DNA of 64,000 nt from Apoderus coryli (taxonomy: Eukaryota; Arthropoda; Insecta; Coleoptera; Attelabidae), in NCBI GenBank assembly GCA_911728435.2, contig OU452198.1, positions 35,555,902 through 35,619,901 on the forward strand, written 5' to 3'. Under the pieces are notes generated by a model that saw only the letters and a list, made by a program, of their open reading frames with translations, made no database searches and was not told the DNA's origin. The position numbers were made by a program, and so were the translations under genes. Below are positions 44,460-55,300 of the stretch, piece by piece. Position 1 is the stretch's first letter. Each line of letters starts with the position of its first letter.

Positions 44460-45662
44460 TCAGAGTGTAGAGTGAAATGCGAGGCATTGGTTCGAATGTA
44501 GACAGTTTAAGATGTACAAGGAAGGCAAAGTAAGTAGTCCATGTTCAACAAAATACTTTTTACAGCAGTCACGCCAACCGAGCCCCAACATTGTACGTAA
44601 ACATCTCCTCTGTAGCTTGAAGATTTTCATTGCATGGGAACTATGTCCCCAGTTCAAAATACCATACGACATACGGGAAACAAAATAACCATGATATACC
44701 GTCAACAGACTGGCGATTGAAACACTCTGCGCAAGCCTTCTGATCAGATATATGACCCTGGACAGCGAGCACCCAAGTTCTCGAACATGACTCTCCCAGG
44801 TTAATTTAGGGTCAAGATGAACCCCAAGGAACTTCACGCGAACATCGCTCTGAAGATCGATAGGCGCAGAACGCAATGTAAAGTTCATGCTCTGAGTTTT
44901 AGCCTGATTCAAGCTCAGTTCATTTGCCAGAAACCAATTGCCTATGTCAGTCTCAACAGCATTAACCAACTCCCCTAATGGGTCGTTTGGTCGATATCTA
45001 ATCAGACTAGTTGTGTCGTCAGCAAAGAGGATTATATTTGACTCTTCTTGAAATTTGTATAAATCATTTACGTATATTAAAAACAATAAAGGTCCCAAAA
45101 CCGACCCCTGGGGCACACCCCGTCCAACCCTTCGTCTCTCCGAGTATCGTCCCCCATACAAAACGTGCTGAAAACGATCGCTGAGATAAGAGCCAACCAA
45201 GGCAACACTGTCAACATCAAAGTTATAGTAAGAGAGTTTCTGAAGAAGTATCTCGTGTGAGACACAGTCAAAAGCCTTAGTGAGCTCATAAAAGGAAGCA
45301 AAGGTGTCACAGCCCCGCTCCATGCCATCCGAAACATATTCCAAAAGGTTATTAATTGCAAGAGTAGTAGATCTCTTATTACGAAAGCCATATTGACCTT
45401 GCATAAAGAGATTATTTGCTTCAAAATATTCAGTTATTTGATTTTTAATAATAGACTCAAAGATTTTCGAAAAAATTGGCAAGATCGATATTGGTCGATA
45501 GTTACTGGGATCATCAACCGATCCTTTATTTTTGTAGATTGGAACAAAGATTAATCTACACAATAGATAGTCAGCCCAATGCATTAAAATCAGAACATCT
45601 CTAAGTATGCCTGCCACTACGTGGCGTAGACTAGCGTGTAAAGCATAGAGCAGTATTGTCAC
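44460..45662 (-). pseudogene. Chimeric open frame: DNA-element end fused to LINE reverse transcriptase
   Basis: A 400-codon minus-strand frame. Its first 39 or so codons come from the end of the inserted DNA element, and the rest, from VPIYKN onward, is LINE F reverse transcriptase. Motif A has Glu (residue 126) where the catalytic Asp should be; GVPQGSVLGP and FADD are intact. The frame is open only by chance across the junction. No function is expected, though a transcript starting in the DNA element could encode it. Confidence 0.6.
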
Positions 45663-48157
45663 AGCCAGAAACCGTTTTGTAGTTTATTAATATCAAAAAC
45701 AAAACGCAACGTATAACAATTATTTAGATCATTTGCAACAGATATGCACCGGCAATGCTGTATTGTCAGAGAGAGAAATTGATGAAATTCTGTATTAATC
45801 TGGAGGGGATACGCAGGGAGGGTAGAAAAAAAAACAAGCGAATGTGGTGTGTGTCGTGCTGTTGCCAATTCGTCGGTAAAAGAAACACACAGGGTGATTT
45901 ATTACAATTACAGTATTGAAATAAAAGCCTAATCTCTATGAATTAAATTAAATTTAATATAATAATATTTAATCCATGTCATACATGTTTCAAGACTAGA
46001 CCAGTCCCATGATCAGTGGCGAACAATCGTTAAATGAAAAGCTTTTAGATAGAAACATACTTTTGACTAAATATTTCACGTAGACAATGTGGCAAAGATG
46101 TAACAAGATTGTTGTAGATCTTATAATACCTATAATAAAAAAATTATCAGTGCTACCTATATTATATTAGGTATACCTATTATAATAGTATAGGTACTTA
46201 AATTTTACTTCTTTTTAATGTTTCTTCGGGTAAATAATAAGTTCGGTAGGAATAGGGCTTTGGGTATGAAACAAAAAAGATAGAAAATAGAAATTTGATA
46301 TAGGGGTAGTTCTAAGCATTTACAAGTTTGTGACGTGTAGCGATTTTCGATGCCGCCCCCGGAGGTATACATGAGGGCGGCGCAATGCCGTTTTAAATAT
46401 CTCGTTTCGCTTCCTTGGAAAATAAAAAATTATAACTGATAACTGAAACTTAGTACTTAATACGTGGGCGTAAGAGGTAAGCTCACTTCACAGGTCTCTA
46501 TTAATGAAAGAAAGTTAACATTTTGAGCATCTGCGTAAAATTAAATGTATCCGTTTGGTGGGTAGTTTTGATTACAATAAGTCGGTGCCAAGCCCAAGCC
46601 CGAAACAAAATAAATCTATATTTACCTACTACCTATTTGGCTTGGTACCGACTATTATGTGCATTGTTGTCTTTTGAATGATATTTGTATTTTGTTATTT
46701 TTCGTATTTTTTATTAGTTCTTTTGACAGCTCTGGTGTCATCAATACACCTGTATCCCGAATTGCACCAAATTGCGATGCTATTGAACAAGCATATAATC
46801 CTAAATATAATATTCTTTTTGAACTACCTGTATCTCGAAAACCAAGCCGTAGCGGACCCATGTACATATGAAATTTGTATCTTAAAATTAGTCAAAGAAT
46901 CACCCTTTAAAGTTTGTACAAGTACTTATGCAACACCCTGTATACATAGATACTTTGATTTGCAATTTGCAAATCTGTCAAACTAGGTAATGCTGTTTTT
47001 TTTTATTTACTTTCAAATATGGTGTTATGTAATTGTAATCAAATTAAATGTTTGGGGATGATATTTACGAGTTTTATTTTTTTATATAGAGAAACTGTTA
47101 TTCAGTTTTTAAGGATCAATCTGAAGCAGACGATTGTACTTGTTAAAACATGAAAAAAGTTATTGTCGTGATACTTTTAACACCCTGTTGGTGGGTTTTT
47201 AAAGCTTTTTACGAAACGTGTTAACAATACAATCTACATAAATCGTTAGTTTTTTAAAGTTTTATGATCATTGCACAAAAACCAATATTAGGGAGACTGT
47301 AAGTTTTTTTTCAATTCGGCGTTGCAGAATTTGAACCTAATTGTGATAATTGTGTTATTTTACTAGTATAGATATTTTTGAGTAAATTAATTCGGTTATA
47401 ATCGATGAGTAGAATCTTTGGAGTAAAATACATTTCACAAAAACCCTGAACCATATTTCTCAATAGATTTAAATTTTCATTAAAAACAGATTAAAAATTC
47501 TAATTTTTTACATCTTGCATTTCGAAACCGTATTTTTTTAAATAATTATTGTCATGCTGGAAATTTCAAACCTTATTTACTTCAGCAACTTGTAAAAAGC
47601 ACAGCCTTTTTAATATTAACATTTCTTAAAATCGATATTACGCGATAACGATGACTTTCTATCAATATCACAGAAGGATACATTTATTACGTATATAATT
47701 TGTTAGATTTTACATCTCCGAATTGAAACACACGCAAAAAATGTGCATAAAAAAGTTAGGGTAGCATTTCACGCCTGTATGCCCCTTTAATTTACCCGCC
47801 TCTGATATTTATTTTTTCATAATGTTAACGACAAGTTGAATCTGCTGTTTGAGTTTGATCCTTAAAACTGAATCAGGTAATAACCGGAAGTCCTATCTAT
47901 AACGCCAAATTTCGTTAATTTAAATATAACTTTTTGATGCATCCTTATATCCGAAATTTAAAATTAAATGACTAAAATAATATTATTTTAGTCATTTAAA
48001 ATTATTGTCTAAAACATTTAATAAACCAGCCCTGTATATTTATACTATTATAGTAATTTCTTTTATTTTCGTCCATACACATTAATCTTTGCGTAGATAG
48101 GTATACGTATACCATATAATTTTAAACAAAAAACACTGCTGCACAGTAGTACATATA

Positions 48158-50244
48158 CAGGGTGGTCCAACGAAAAGTTTGCACCTAGCTTTTCTCTTTT
48201 TTTTGTAGTCGAATGCGAAAATGCTCGGACACGTCGATTTTGCTTTTGAGGGGGACACATTTTAAACATATTTTTCGATCTGCGCCTTTAACCCCCTAGC
48301 GGGGGTGAGTAACAACCCTAAAATTTTAAATGGAAAGAGGGGTCTAATGACATATCATTTGAAAGGACACAAAATTGTCTTTCTAATGATACCCTATTTG
48401 TCGAATTTTACTAAAACAGTTAATACGAAAACGACTTTAAAGACATTAAGCCGATAATTTTGGTATTAATGAGAAATACAAATAAGTTTTAATTATTACG
48501 ACTGAAAACAACTACAATCATTTCTAAATTATTTACTTTGAAGAAAAACGGGATTTCAAAAACACTATCTTATTTATCAGAACTAAATTCCTCACTAATC
48601 GTTTGCGTTTTTTGTTGAAATAAAAACTGCAGATACGTGTAGGAAAAGAATTTACACCGTTTATTTTAGTCTTTTCATTGATTCAGTTTGGTTGCTTCTC
48701 AAGTTATTTTACTTTTACCGTACAAAATGATTTATTCCATTCTAGAACGAGTTGAAATTGTTAAACTTTATTTTCAAAATAATAGTAGTGCTAGACTTAC
48801 GGCTCGCTTATTTAATGAGAGACATCCCGATAAAAATGTGAATGATGTGTACGTTGGCAAGTTAGTTAAAAAGTTTGTAGATACCGGATCTGTCTGTAAT
48901 GTAAAACACCAGCCGCAGAAACCGATCAGAAATGAAGCTGTGGAAGTCGCTGTTTTAGGGCATGTTGAAATGGATCATAGTCAAAGTACCCGTCAACTAG
49001 CTGAAGCCTCAGGTGTCTCCCGTTCGTCCATAATACGAATTTTAAAAGCGTACAAATTTCATCCGTACAAAATCAAATTAGTACAGGAACTAAATGAGGA
49101 TGATCCTGATAGAAGGCTGCAATTTTGTGAAGCAATGAGCCAGCGTTTAATTGAAGATCCGCAATTATTATTTAACATTTGTTTTTCCGACGAATGCACA
49201 TTTTATTTGAATGGAGCTGTAAATAGGCACAATTGCCGTTACTGGGATGACAGTAACCCACATTTATTCCGTGAGGTTCATACCCAGTATCCTCAAAAAA
49301 TAAACGTCTGGTGTGGCATATTAGGAAATCATATTATAGGACCACTTTTTATTCCTGGAAATTTAACTGGTGAAGTGTACCTAAACATGCTTGAAGACAC
49401 AATTGATTCTTTAATAACACAAATAATAGAAGATGACCAAAATCATACTGCTGATCGGCTTTATTTCCAGCAAGATGGAGCACCTCCGCACTATGTGGCT
49501 CCTGTAAGACAGTTCTTAGATGACCGGTTCCCTGGACGGTGGATTGGAAGGAGGGGCCCAATTGAATGGCCTGCCAGGTCACCGGATTTATCGCCTTTAG
49601 ACTTTTTTCTTTGGGGGCACTTAAAAAATAAATGTTTTGCCACGAAGCCCGAGTCCATAGAAGATCTTCGCCAACGCATTACAGAAGAGTGCAGAAACAT
49701 AACACCTGATATGCTACAAAATGTTAGAAATAGATTTGAACAAAATCTGTATTATTGTATGGAATCAAATGGGTCACATTTTCAACATTTGTTAATGTAA
49801 CGTTTTAATAAATCAATTTAACAGCTTGTTTACTTTTTTTACAAAGCAATGTTAAAACTAACAAACATTGGAATGTACTAACGATTGCAGGTGTTTTCAC
49901 TCGCAATAATTAAAACTTATTTGTATTTCTCATTAATACCAAAATTATCGGCTTAATGTCTTTAAAGTCGTTTTCGTATTAACTGTTTTAGTAAAATTCG
50001 ACAAATAGGGTATCATTAGAAAGACAATTTTGTGTCCTTTCAAATGATATGTCATTAGACCCCTCTTTCCATTTAAAATTTTAGGGTTGTTACTCACCCC
50101 CGCTAGGGGGTTAAAGGCGCAGATCGAAAAATATGTTTAAAATGTGTCCCCCTCAAAAGCAAAATCGACGTGTCCGAGCATTTTCGCATTCGACTACAAA
50201 AAAAAGAGAAAAGCTAGGTGCAAACTTTTCGTTGGACCACCCTG
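48158..50244 (+). mobile_element. Mariner/Tc1-type element with 362-bp inverted repeats, apparently intact
   Basis: The element is 2087 bp, ends CAGGGTGGTCC...GGACCACCCTG, and is flanked by TA duplications (48156-48157 and 50245-50246). The empty site in the other element copy (ACATATATGATACC near 25655, on the complement) has a single TA, which proves the boundaries. Inverted repeats run 48158-48519 and 49883-50244; they are nearly perfect in the outer 340 bp and slightly diverged at the inner end. The transposase gene lies between them. Confidence 0.9.
48727..49800 (+). CDS. Mariner/Tc1-superfamily transposase, full length
   Basis: 357 residues from the ATG at 48727, chosen because MIYSILERVEIVKLYFQN is the usual family start; an upstream ATG at 48688 adds 13 unrelated residues. 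An N-terminal helix-turn-helix of the DUF4817 type spans about 1-55. A second helix-turn-helix (STRQLAEASGVSRSSIIRIL) lies at about 90-110. The catalytic triad is Asp155 (FSDECTFYLNG), Asp250 (YFQQDGAPPHY) and Asp287 (ARSPDLSPLDFFLWG), with 36 residues between the last two by my count. The protein would bind the 362-bp TIRs and cut and paste the element in the nucleus. The frame has no stops or shifts and all three acids are present, so it could be active. Confidence 0.9.
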   Translation: MIYSILERVEIVKLYFQNNSSARLTARLFNERHPDKNVNDVYVGKLVKKFVDTGSVCNVKHQPQKPIRNEAVEVAVLGHVEMDHSQSTRQLAEASGVSRSSIIRILKAYKFHPYKIKLVQELNEDDPDRRLQFCEAMSQRLIEDPQLLFNICFSDECTFYLNGAVNRHNCRYWDDSNPHLFREVHTQYPQKINVWCGILGNHIIGPLFIPGNLTGEVYLNMLEDTIDSLITQIIEDDQNHTADRLYFQQDGAPPHYVAPVRQFLDDRFPGRWIGRRGPIEWPARSPDLSPLDFFLWGHLKNKCFATKPESIEDLRQRITEECRNITPDMLQNVRNRFEQNLYYCMESNGSHFQHLLM

Positions 50245-50692
50245 TATGATACCTATAATATAAAAACAAACTCCCACCTCGTAGGGGAAAGTATACTCGT
50301 CCTTGTCTAACATTGCCCATATGATTATTTTATTTCAACACAATACATATAACGCCATCTACAATTTCCATAATTTCCATGGTTGCATGTTTTTCTAATA
50401 GATGTAGCTCGTGTCGAGACAGTTTCAATTTTTGTTTTACTTCCCATATACGCTGACTATCTATTGTGTAGATTAATCTTTGATTGGAATAACCCTTGCC
50501 TCCTTCAAGACCGCTGGAAATACAGCGTCACCAATGCAATGGTTTATCAACTTAGTAAGCGGCACCACTAGCAGATTCTTTAAAGTCCCAATAATCCTAA
50601 CATTAAGCTCATAACAATCCGAGCTTTTTGTGTTTTTCATACCTGATAGTTTTTCACGTACTTCATTAAAGGTTACCGTTCTCAAACTAAAT

Positions 50693-50977
50693 TACAATTA
50701 TTGCACATGTTCCTTTATAATATGATTACAATATAATGATACAATATATTATTTCAAAAGTAAAACAAAAATAGACGTGGATTTAAAAAACTTTTTTGGA
50801 CAATATTGTTGTATTTTGGTTCATGAGTCTTTAAATTATTCTTGTCCATTATATAGCACTAACATTACGTAAAAATCAATAACAAAATCATCCCTTCTAT
50901 AAATTAAAAACAGTATTATTAATTTTCTTATAAGTGCATAAAATTAGTCCATCACTTTCTCTTTATTGTTTCATTGT
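50693..50977. other. Short spacer between LINE F and the BEL element
   Basis: AT-rich, no coding region. It ends in ATTGT (50973-50977), one copy of the 5-bp duplication around the BEL element. Confidence 0.4.
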
Positions 50978-52090
50978 TGTTGGAATTCCATATTCTCTCT
51001 TTTCATATATTAGCTTTACTTCTGAAGCGTCCTGTATATTTTGAGTGACGTTAGTAAATTAATATAATATTACAATATTATTCTTCTTCTTTCACGGTTG
51101 GCCGTTGAGTTTGATTTGGAGGTATCAATGTATGTATGTATCTCAACCCCCTCTTTGCGATTATTGCAGCCTGATCTGAACTCGCCTCAAGCGAAGGTCA
51201 CAGGTCGTATTACGCAGTAGGGATGTCAATTTTTTTGAAAACACCGGTTTTTTAATAACCGGATATTTTACTATCGGTTTTAACTGCCCAGTTATAACTG
51301 ATATAAATAACCGATTATTTCGATTAACTGGTGGTTCGGTTATTTTTTCCAATATTTATATTAATTACCAAAATAGATACACAATTTATATTAAAATGTA
51401 GGCTAGGATAGATATAGGTACGTCCCAAACAACAAGTCGCCATATAAAAGAAGTGCGTAGTGTACTGTGCAACTAGTATAGAGACGGGCAGTTTGTACTA
51501 TCGAATAAAGACTGTCGAATTGGCATATTATTAATAAATCAATTTATTTGATCTAGAAATAATTGCGTGTTTTTTTACCGGTTATTTGTATTGGGTGTAA
51601 ATCGGTTATTCGGTTATAACTGGAGGCAAAAATAACCGGTTTTAATCAGTTAACCGAAGAGAAAACACCGGTTTTTCGGTTTTAACCACCGGTTATTGAC
51701 ATCCCTATTACGCAGTCGTCTTGTCGTCTTCTTATTGTACTGTTGTGTTCTAGTTCACCACACACATAGAAAGTGGTAATTCCCCGAATTCTAGCGTCGA
51801 ACAGATTGGCGTGCTTTTTATAATAATTACAGTTCGCAATAAATGCATTATTAATAAATAATATTCTTTCTTTCTTATCGTATTCAATTCACGTAGTGAA
51901 GTGGGTAAAGTTCTCAAAATACGTGTAATTTAAATTACGTATAAATTCTGTTTAAATGTACTTAGTTAGTTAACACAAAAATTGATGTAGTGAAGTGAAT
52001 AAATAGTGGAAAGTTCAATAGTTAATTAAATTCGTTGTCTTTTATTAAAGTAAACTAATTACAAAATCCTTTATACAGTCAGTCTCTCCA
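50978..52090 (+). repeat. Left LTR of the BEL element, carrying a nested miniature element
   Basis: Same sequence as 57804-58418 apart from the insertion at 51218-51715. Starts TG and ends CA. Confidence 0.95.
51218..51707. mobile_element. hAT-type miniature element (490 bp) inside the left LTR
   Basis: Ends TAGGGATGTCAAT and complementary ATTGACATCCCTA, flanked by the 8-bp duplication TTACGCAG (51210-51217 and 51708-51715). The right LTR shows the empty site. An 8-bp duplication with TAGGG-type ends is characteristic of the hAT superfamily. The interior is full of ACCGGTTTT/AAAACCGGT words that could fold extensively. No gene. Confidence 0.9.
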
Positions 52091-52093
52091 TTT

Positions 52094-52112
52094 TGGTCGA
52101 CATCGAGCCGGA
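52094..52112 (+). other. Putative primer-binding site
   Basis: TGGTCGACATCGAGCCGGA begins 3 nt after the left LTR. It starts with the TGG that pairs with a tRNA CCA end. I do not name the tRNA. Confidence 0.55.
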
Positions 52113-52369
52113 TTTAAATGAGCCAAAGTAAAGTAAATAAAAAAGCCTGTGGACTTCTTAATATTAAAAAATTGTATAGTGTTAAGCATTGTATATAAAA
52201 CAAAGTAAAGCTTTGGACATGGACGAACTACAAGATTGGTGAGATAAAACCTTTTTACCGCTATTACATTCTTCAATTTGAGCTTGGACATTTTCTATTT
52301 CATTAATTAATTAATAATATTAATTAATATCAAAGTGATAAGAACACTTTTGTATATATTTTATTTATA

Positions 52370-55300
52370 ATGGAGGAGTTTAAGAAAGCTAGAACTTCGG
52401 CTAAACGTTCTATAACTCGTATTGAAACTTGGTTAAGTGTTAGTAAAGATACAGTAGTGGACAAATTTCAATTTGAAACTCGACTAACGAGGCTACACGA
52501 ACTATTTAAACAATATGAAACTGCTCAAGATGAAATTGAATTTCTAATAACCGATGAAAACCCCGACGATGAGGATAGAAACTCTGTAGAAGAAAGATAT
52601 TTTAATTTAATTAGTGAATTATCACATTGTATTGAAATATTTAAAGTTGATAGGGTTCATAGTTCTTGTTCGGTAAAAAATTCCGAGGCACCTGTGTCTG
52701 TGAAATTACCTGACATAAAAATTACACCATTTTCAGGCGAAATAACAGAATTTGAATCTTTTTTTCAGTTATTTGAGGCATTAATAATTAAAAATAATCA
52801 TCTTACAGATGTACAAAGATTTGTATACTTAAAAAGTTACTTAAAAGGTGAGCCTTTGCAGCTCATTGATTCATTAAAAATTACAAATGAAAACTTTCAC
52901 ATTGCTTTACATACGTTAAAGACTAGGTTTGAAAATAAATTCGCTATAATAAATTCATATTTATCTGCCATGTTAGAGGCACCTCAATTAACAAAATGTA
53001 AACCTTCCTCACTACGTGAATTTATCACAACGATTCAAAAAAATGTTCAATCTCTAAACAATTTAAATTTATCTCATGAATGTTTATGGAATTTGTTGCT
53101 AATTTTCCTATTTCAGAAAAAATTAGATTTTAACACAAAAAAAGCTTTTGAAACTGAGCGGGATCATAACGATATTCCTACGTTGGATATTTTCATAAAA
53201 TTTCTAGAAAAACGTTGTTTAATTCTGGAAAATATTGAGACAACAAGTCCCAAAGGGCAACGTAAATTAGTTGCAGCTTATTCCTCTAACTCTTTTCAAA
53301 GTTCTCAGACGTTAAATTGTCCATATTGTTGTAAGTCTGGACATAAAATTTATACTTGTGTTCTATTTAAAAATCTGCTACATGCAGATAAATTAAAATT
53401 CGTTAAATCAAAAAATTTATGTATTAACTGTCTTGGGAAACATAACTTAAGTGAATGTACGTCAACGCAAAAATGTAATTCTTGTGGTAAATCTCATAAC
53501 ACGTTAATGCATATTGCAAACAGGGTACCGGAAGATCAACGTTCATCTTCAAACAATAATTCTAATCATTATTCGAATAATAACGGTTCTCAACGTTCTT
53601 CCTATAATGGTAACCAAAACACTCGTTCTTCTGAGAACACGCAGAGGAGTCCAACCTCTACAAACACTGGTGGTCCTTCGAGTAATTTTTCTGGAAATAA
53701 TTTTCAACCGCGCAGCCAACATACCTCAAATCATTCTGCGTTATCAATAAAAAATTCTCACATTTTGCTGTCGACTGCTAAGGTAGTTCTGTTTTCAACC
53801 CACGGTGACCCAATATATGCTAAAGTGCTCCTGGATACGGGTAGCCAAAATTCTTTTATTACTCGCAGACTTGTTAATAAACTAAAATTAAATTCGTATA
53901 AGACTTCTTTAACTATTTCTGGTATTAGTGGTAGTAGTACTGCTTGTACAAATATGGTAGATATAACCATACATTCCAATTTAAATTATAATAAAAGCTT
54001 TAAACTTTCTTGTGCAGTGTTGCCTAATATAACTTGTACACTTCCTCAATATCAAATAATGATGGAAAAACTAGATATTCCAAAAAATATCATTTTAGCC
54101 GATGAGGAATTTTATAAACCAGCCGATATAGATATTTTAATTGGCATGGATGTTTACTACGACATTATATTGCCAAATTTCACAAAACTAGGCAAAAATC
54201 TTCCTGTGTTACAAGACACTCATTTGGGTTGGATTGTAGCAGGTAAAATACCGCAAAATATTACGGTTTCTAATTTAAGTATAACTGATTCGTATGAGAA
54301 CGGTTCTCAGACATCTACCTCTCTTCTTTCTACGTGTCATCTTGACCAATTATTAAATAAATTTTGGGATATCGAAGAAATCTCAAATAAACCAATTCTT
54401 TCTAGAAACGACGAATTAGCTGAAAACATATTCAATTCTACTACCAAAATTTTAGAAAATGGTAGGTTTCAAGTGGATCTTCCGTTAAAATCCGAGTTTG
54501 AACACCACAAGTTGGGTGATTCTTTTTTAATAGCCAAGAAACGTTTCCTAAGTCTTGAAAATAGATTTCAAAAGGACAAAAAATTATTCCTTGAATACAA
54601 AAATGTTATAAATGAGTTTCTTAGTTTAGATCATGCTCATTATGTTCCCTTAACATTAAAAAACAATGATTGTTGTAACAAGTATTTCATTCCGCATTTA
54701 TGTGTCGTTCGAGAATCTAGTTTAACTACGAAGATGCGCGTAGTGTTCGACGCAAGCGCGAAAAGTTCTAGCGGATATTCATTAAATGATATATGCCTTA
54801 AGGGTTATCAAGTTCAGCCTGACTTATACGATATCTTATGTCGTTTCCGTATTTATCCATTAGTTTTCACGACAGATATTCAAAAAATGTACAGGCAAAT
54901 TGTCATTAATCCCAATCAAGCATTCTTGCAGAATATTCTATGGCGGGAAGATCAAAAAGAAGATTTTAAGTGTATTCAACTAAATACAGTAGTATATGGC
55001 ACAAATTGCGCTCCCTTCTTAGCTACTCGCGTTTTACAGGAAATTGCTTCTCAAAACTTACAAAGCTTTCCTTTAGCTTCTGAAGCCATTTCACAACAAG
55101 TTTACATGGATGATGCGCTGCTAGGAGCTTTTAGTTATGAAGCTCTCTTCGAATTGTACAATCAATTAAATTTTGTCTTAGAAAAGCATGGGTTCAGACT
55201 TCATAAATATTTTTCTAACTCCGAACGTTTTCTGAAAGAAATAAATCAAAATTCTTCTACTGAATATAATATAGATTTCGAGAACAATTCTAATAAAGTT

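Larger units (their letters stand above)
45545..50482 (-). mobile_element. DNA element with 31-bp TIRs and 7-bp target duplication, copy 2 (inverted)
   Basis: Ends CAAAGATTAATC at 45545 and complementary at 50482, flanked by ATTGGAA (45538-45544 and 50483-50489). Without the nested mariner and its extra TA it is 2849 bp, against 2844 bp for copy 1. Long stretches are identical by eye and only a few substitutions were noticed (for example near 47913), so the two copies are recent. It interrupts LINE F and lies in the opposite orientation to copy 1. Confidence 0.85.
44071..50692 (-). mobile_element. LINE F (Jockey/CR1-like), split by a nested DNA element
   Basis: Minus strand. The 5' part is 50692-50483 (VREKLSGMKNTKSSD ... 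VFPAVLKEARVIPI) and the 3' part is 45544-44225 (VPIYKNKGSVDDPSNYRPIS onward). The break falls inside the VIP motif and both sides carry the 7-bp target sequence of the inserted element. The 3' part has motif A as FYELTKAFDCV, where the first catalytic Asp is Glu, and FADD intact. A frameshift at 44459 separates the C-terminal NKLPSHIKN ... FYTFEDYF. It ends in a (GATA)n microsatellite tail at 44071-44095. Truncated at the 5' end near 50692. Confidence 0.85.
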
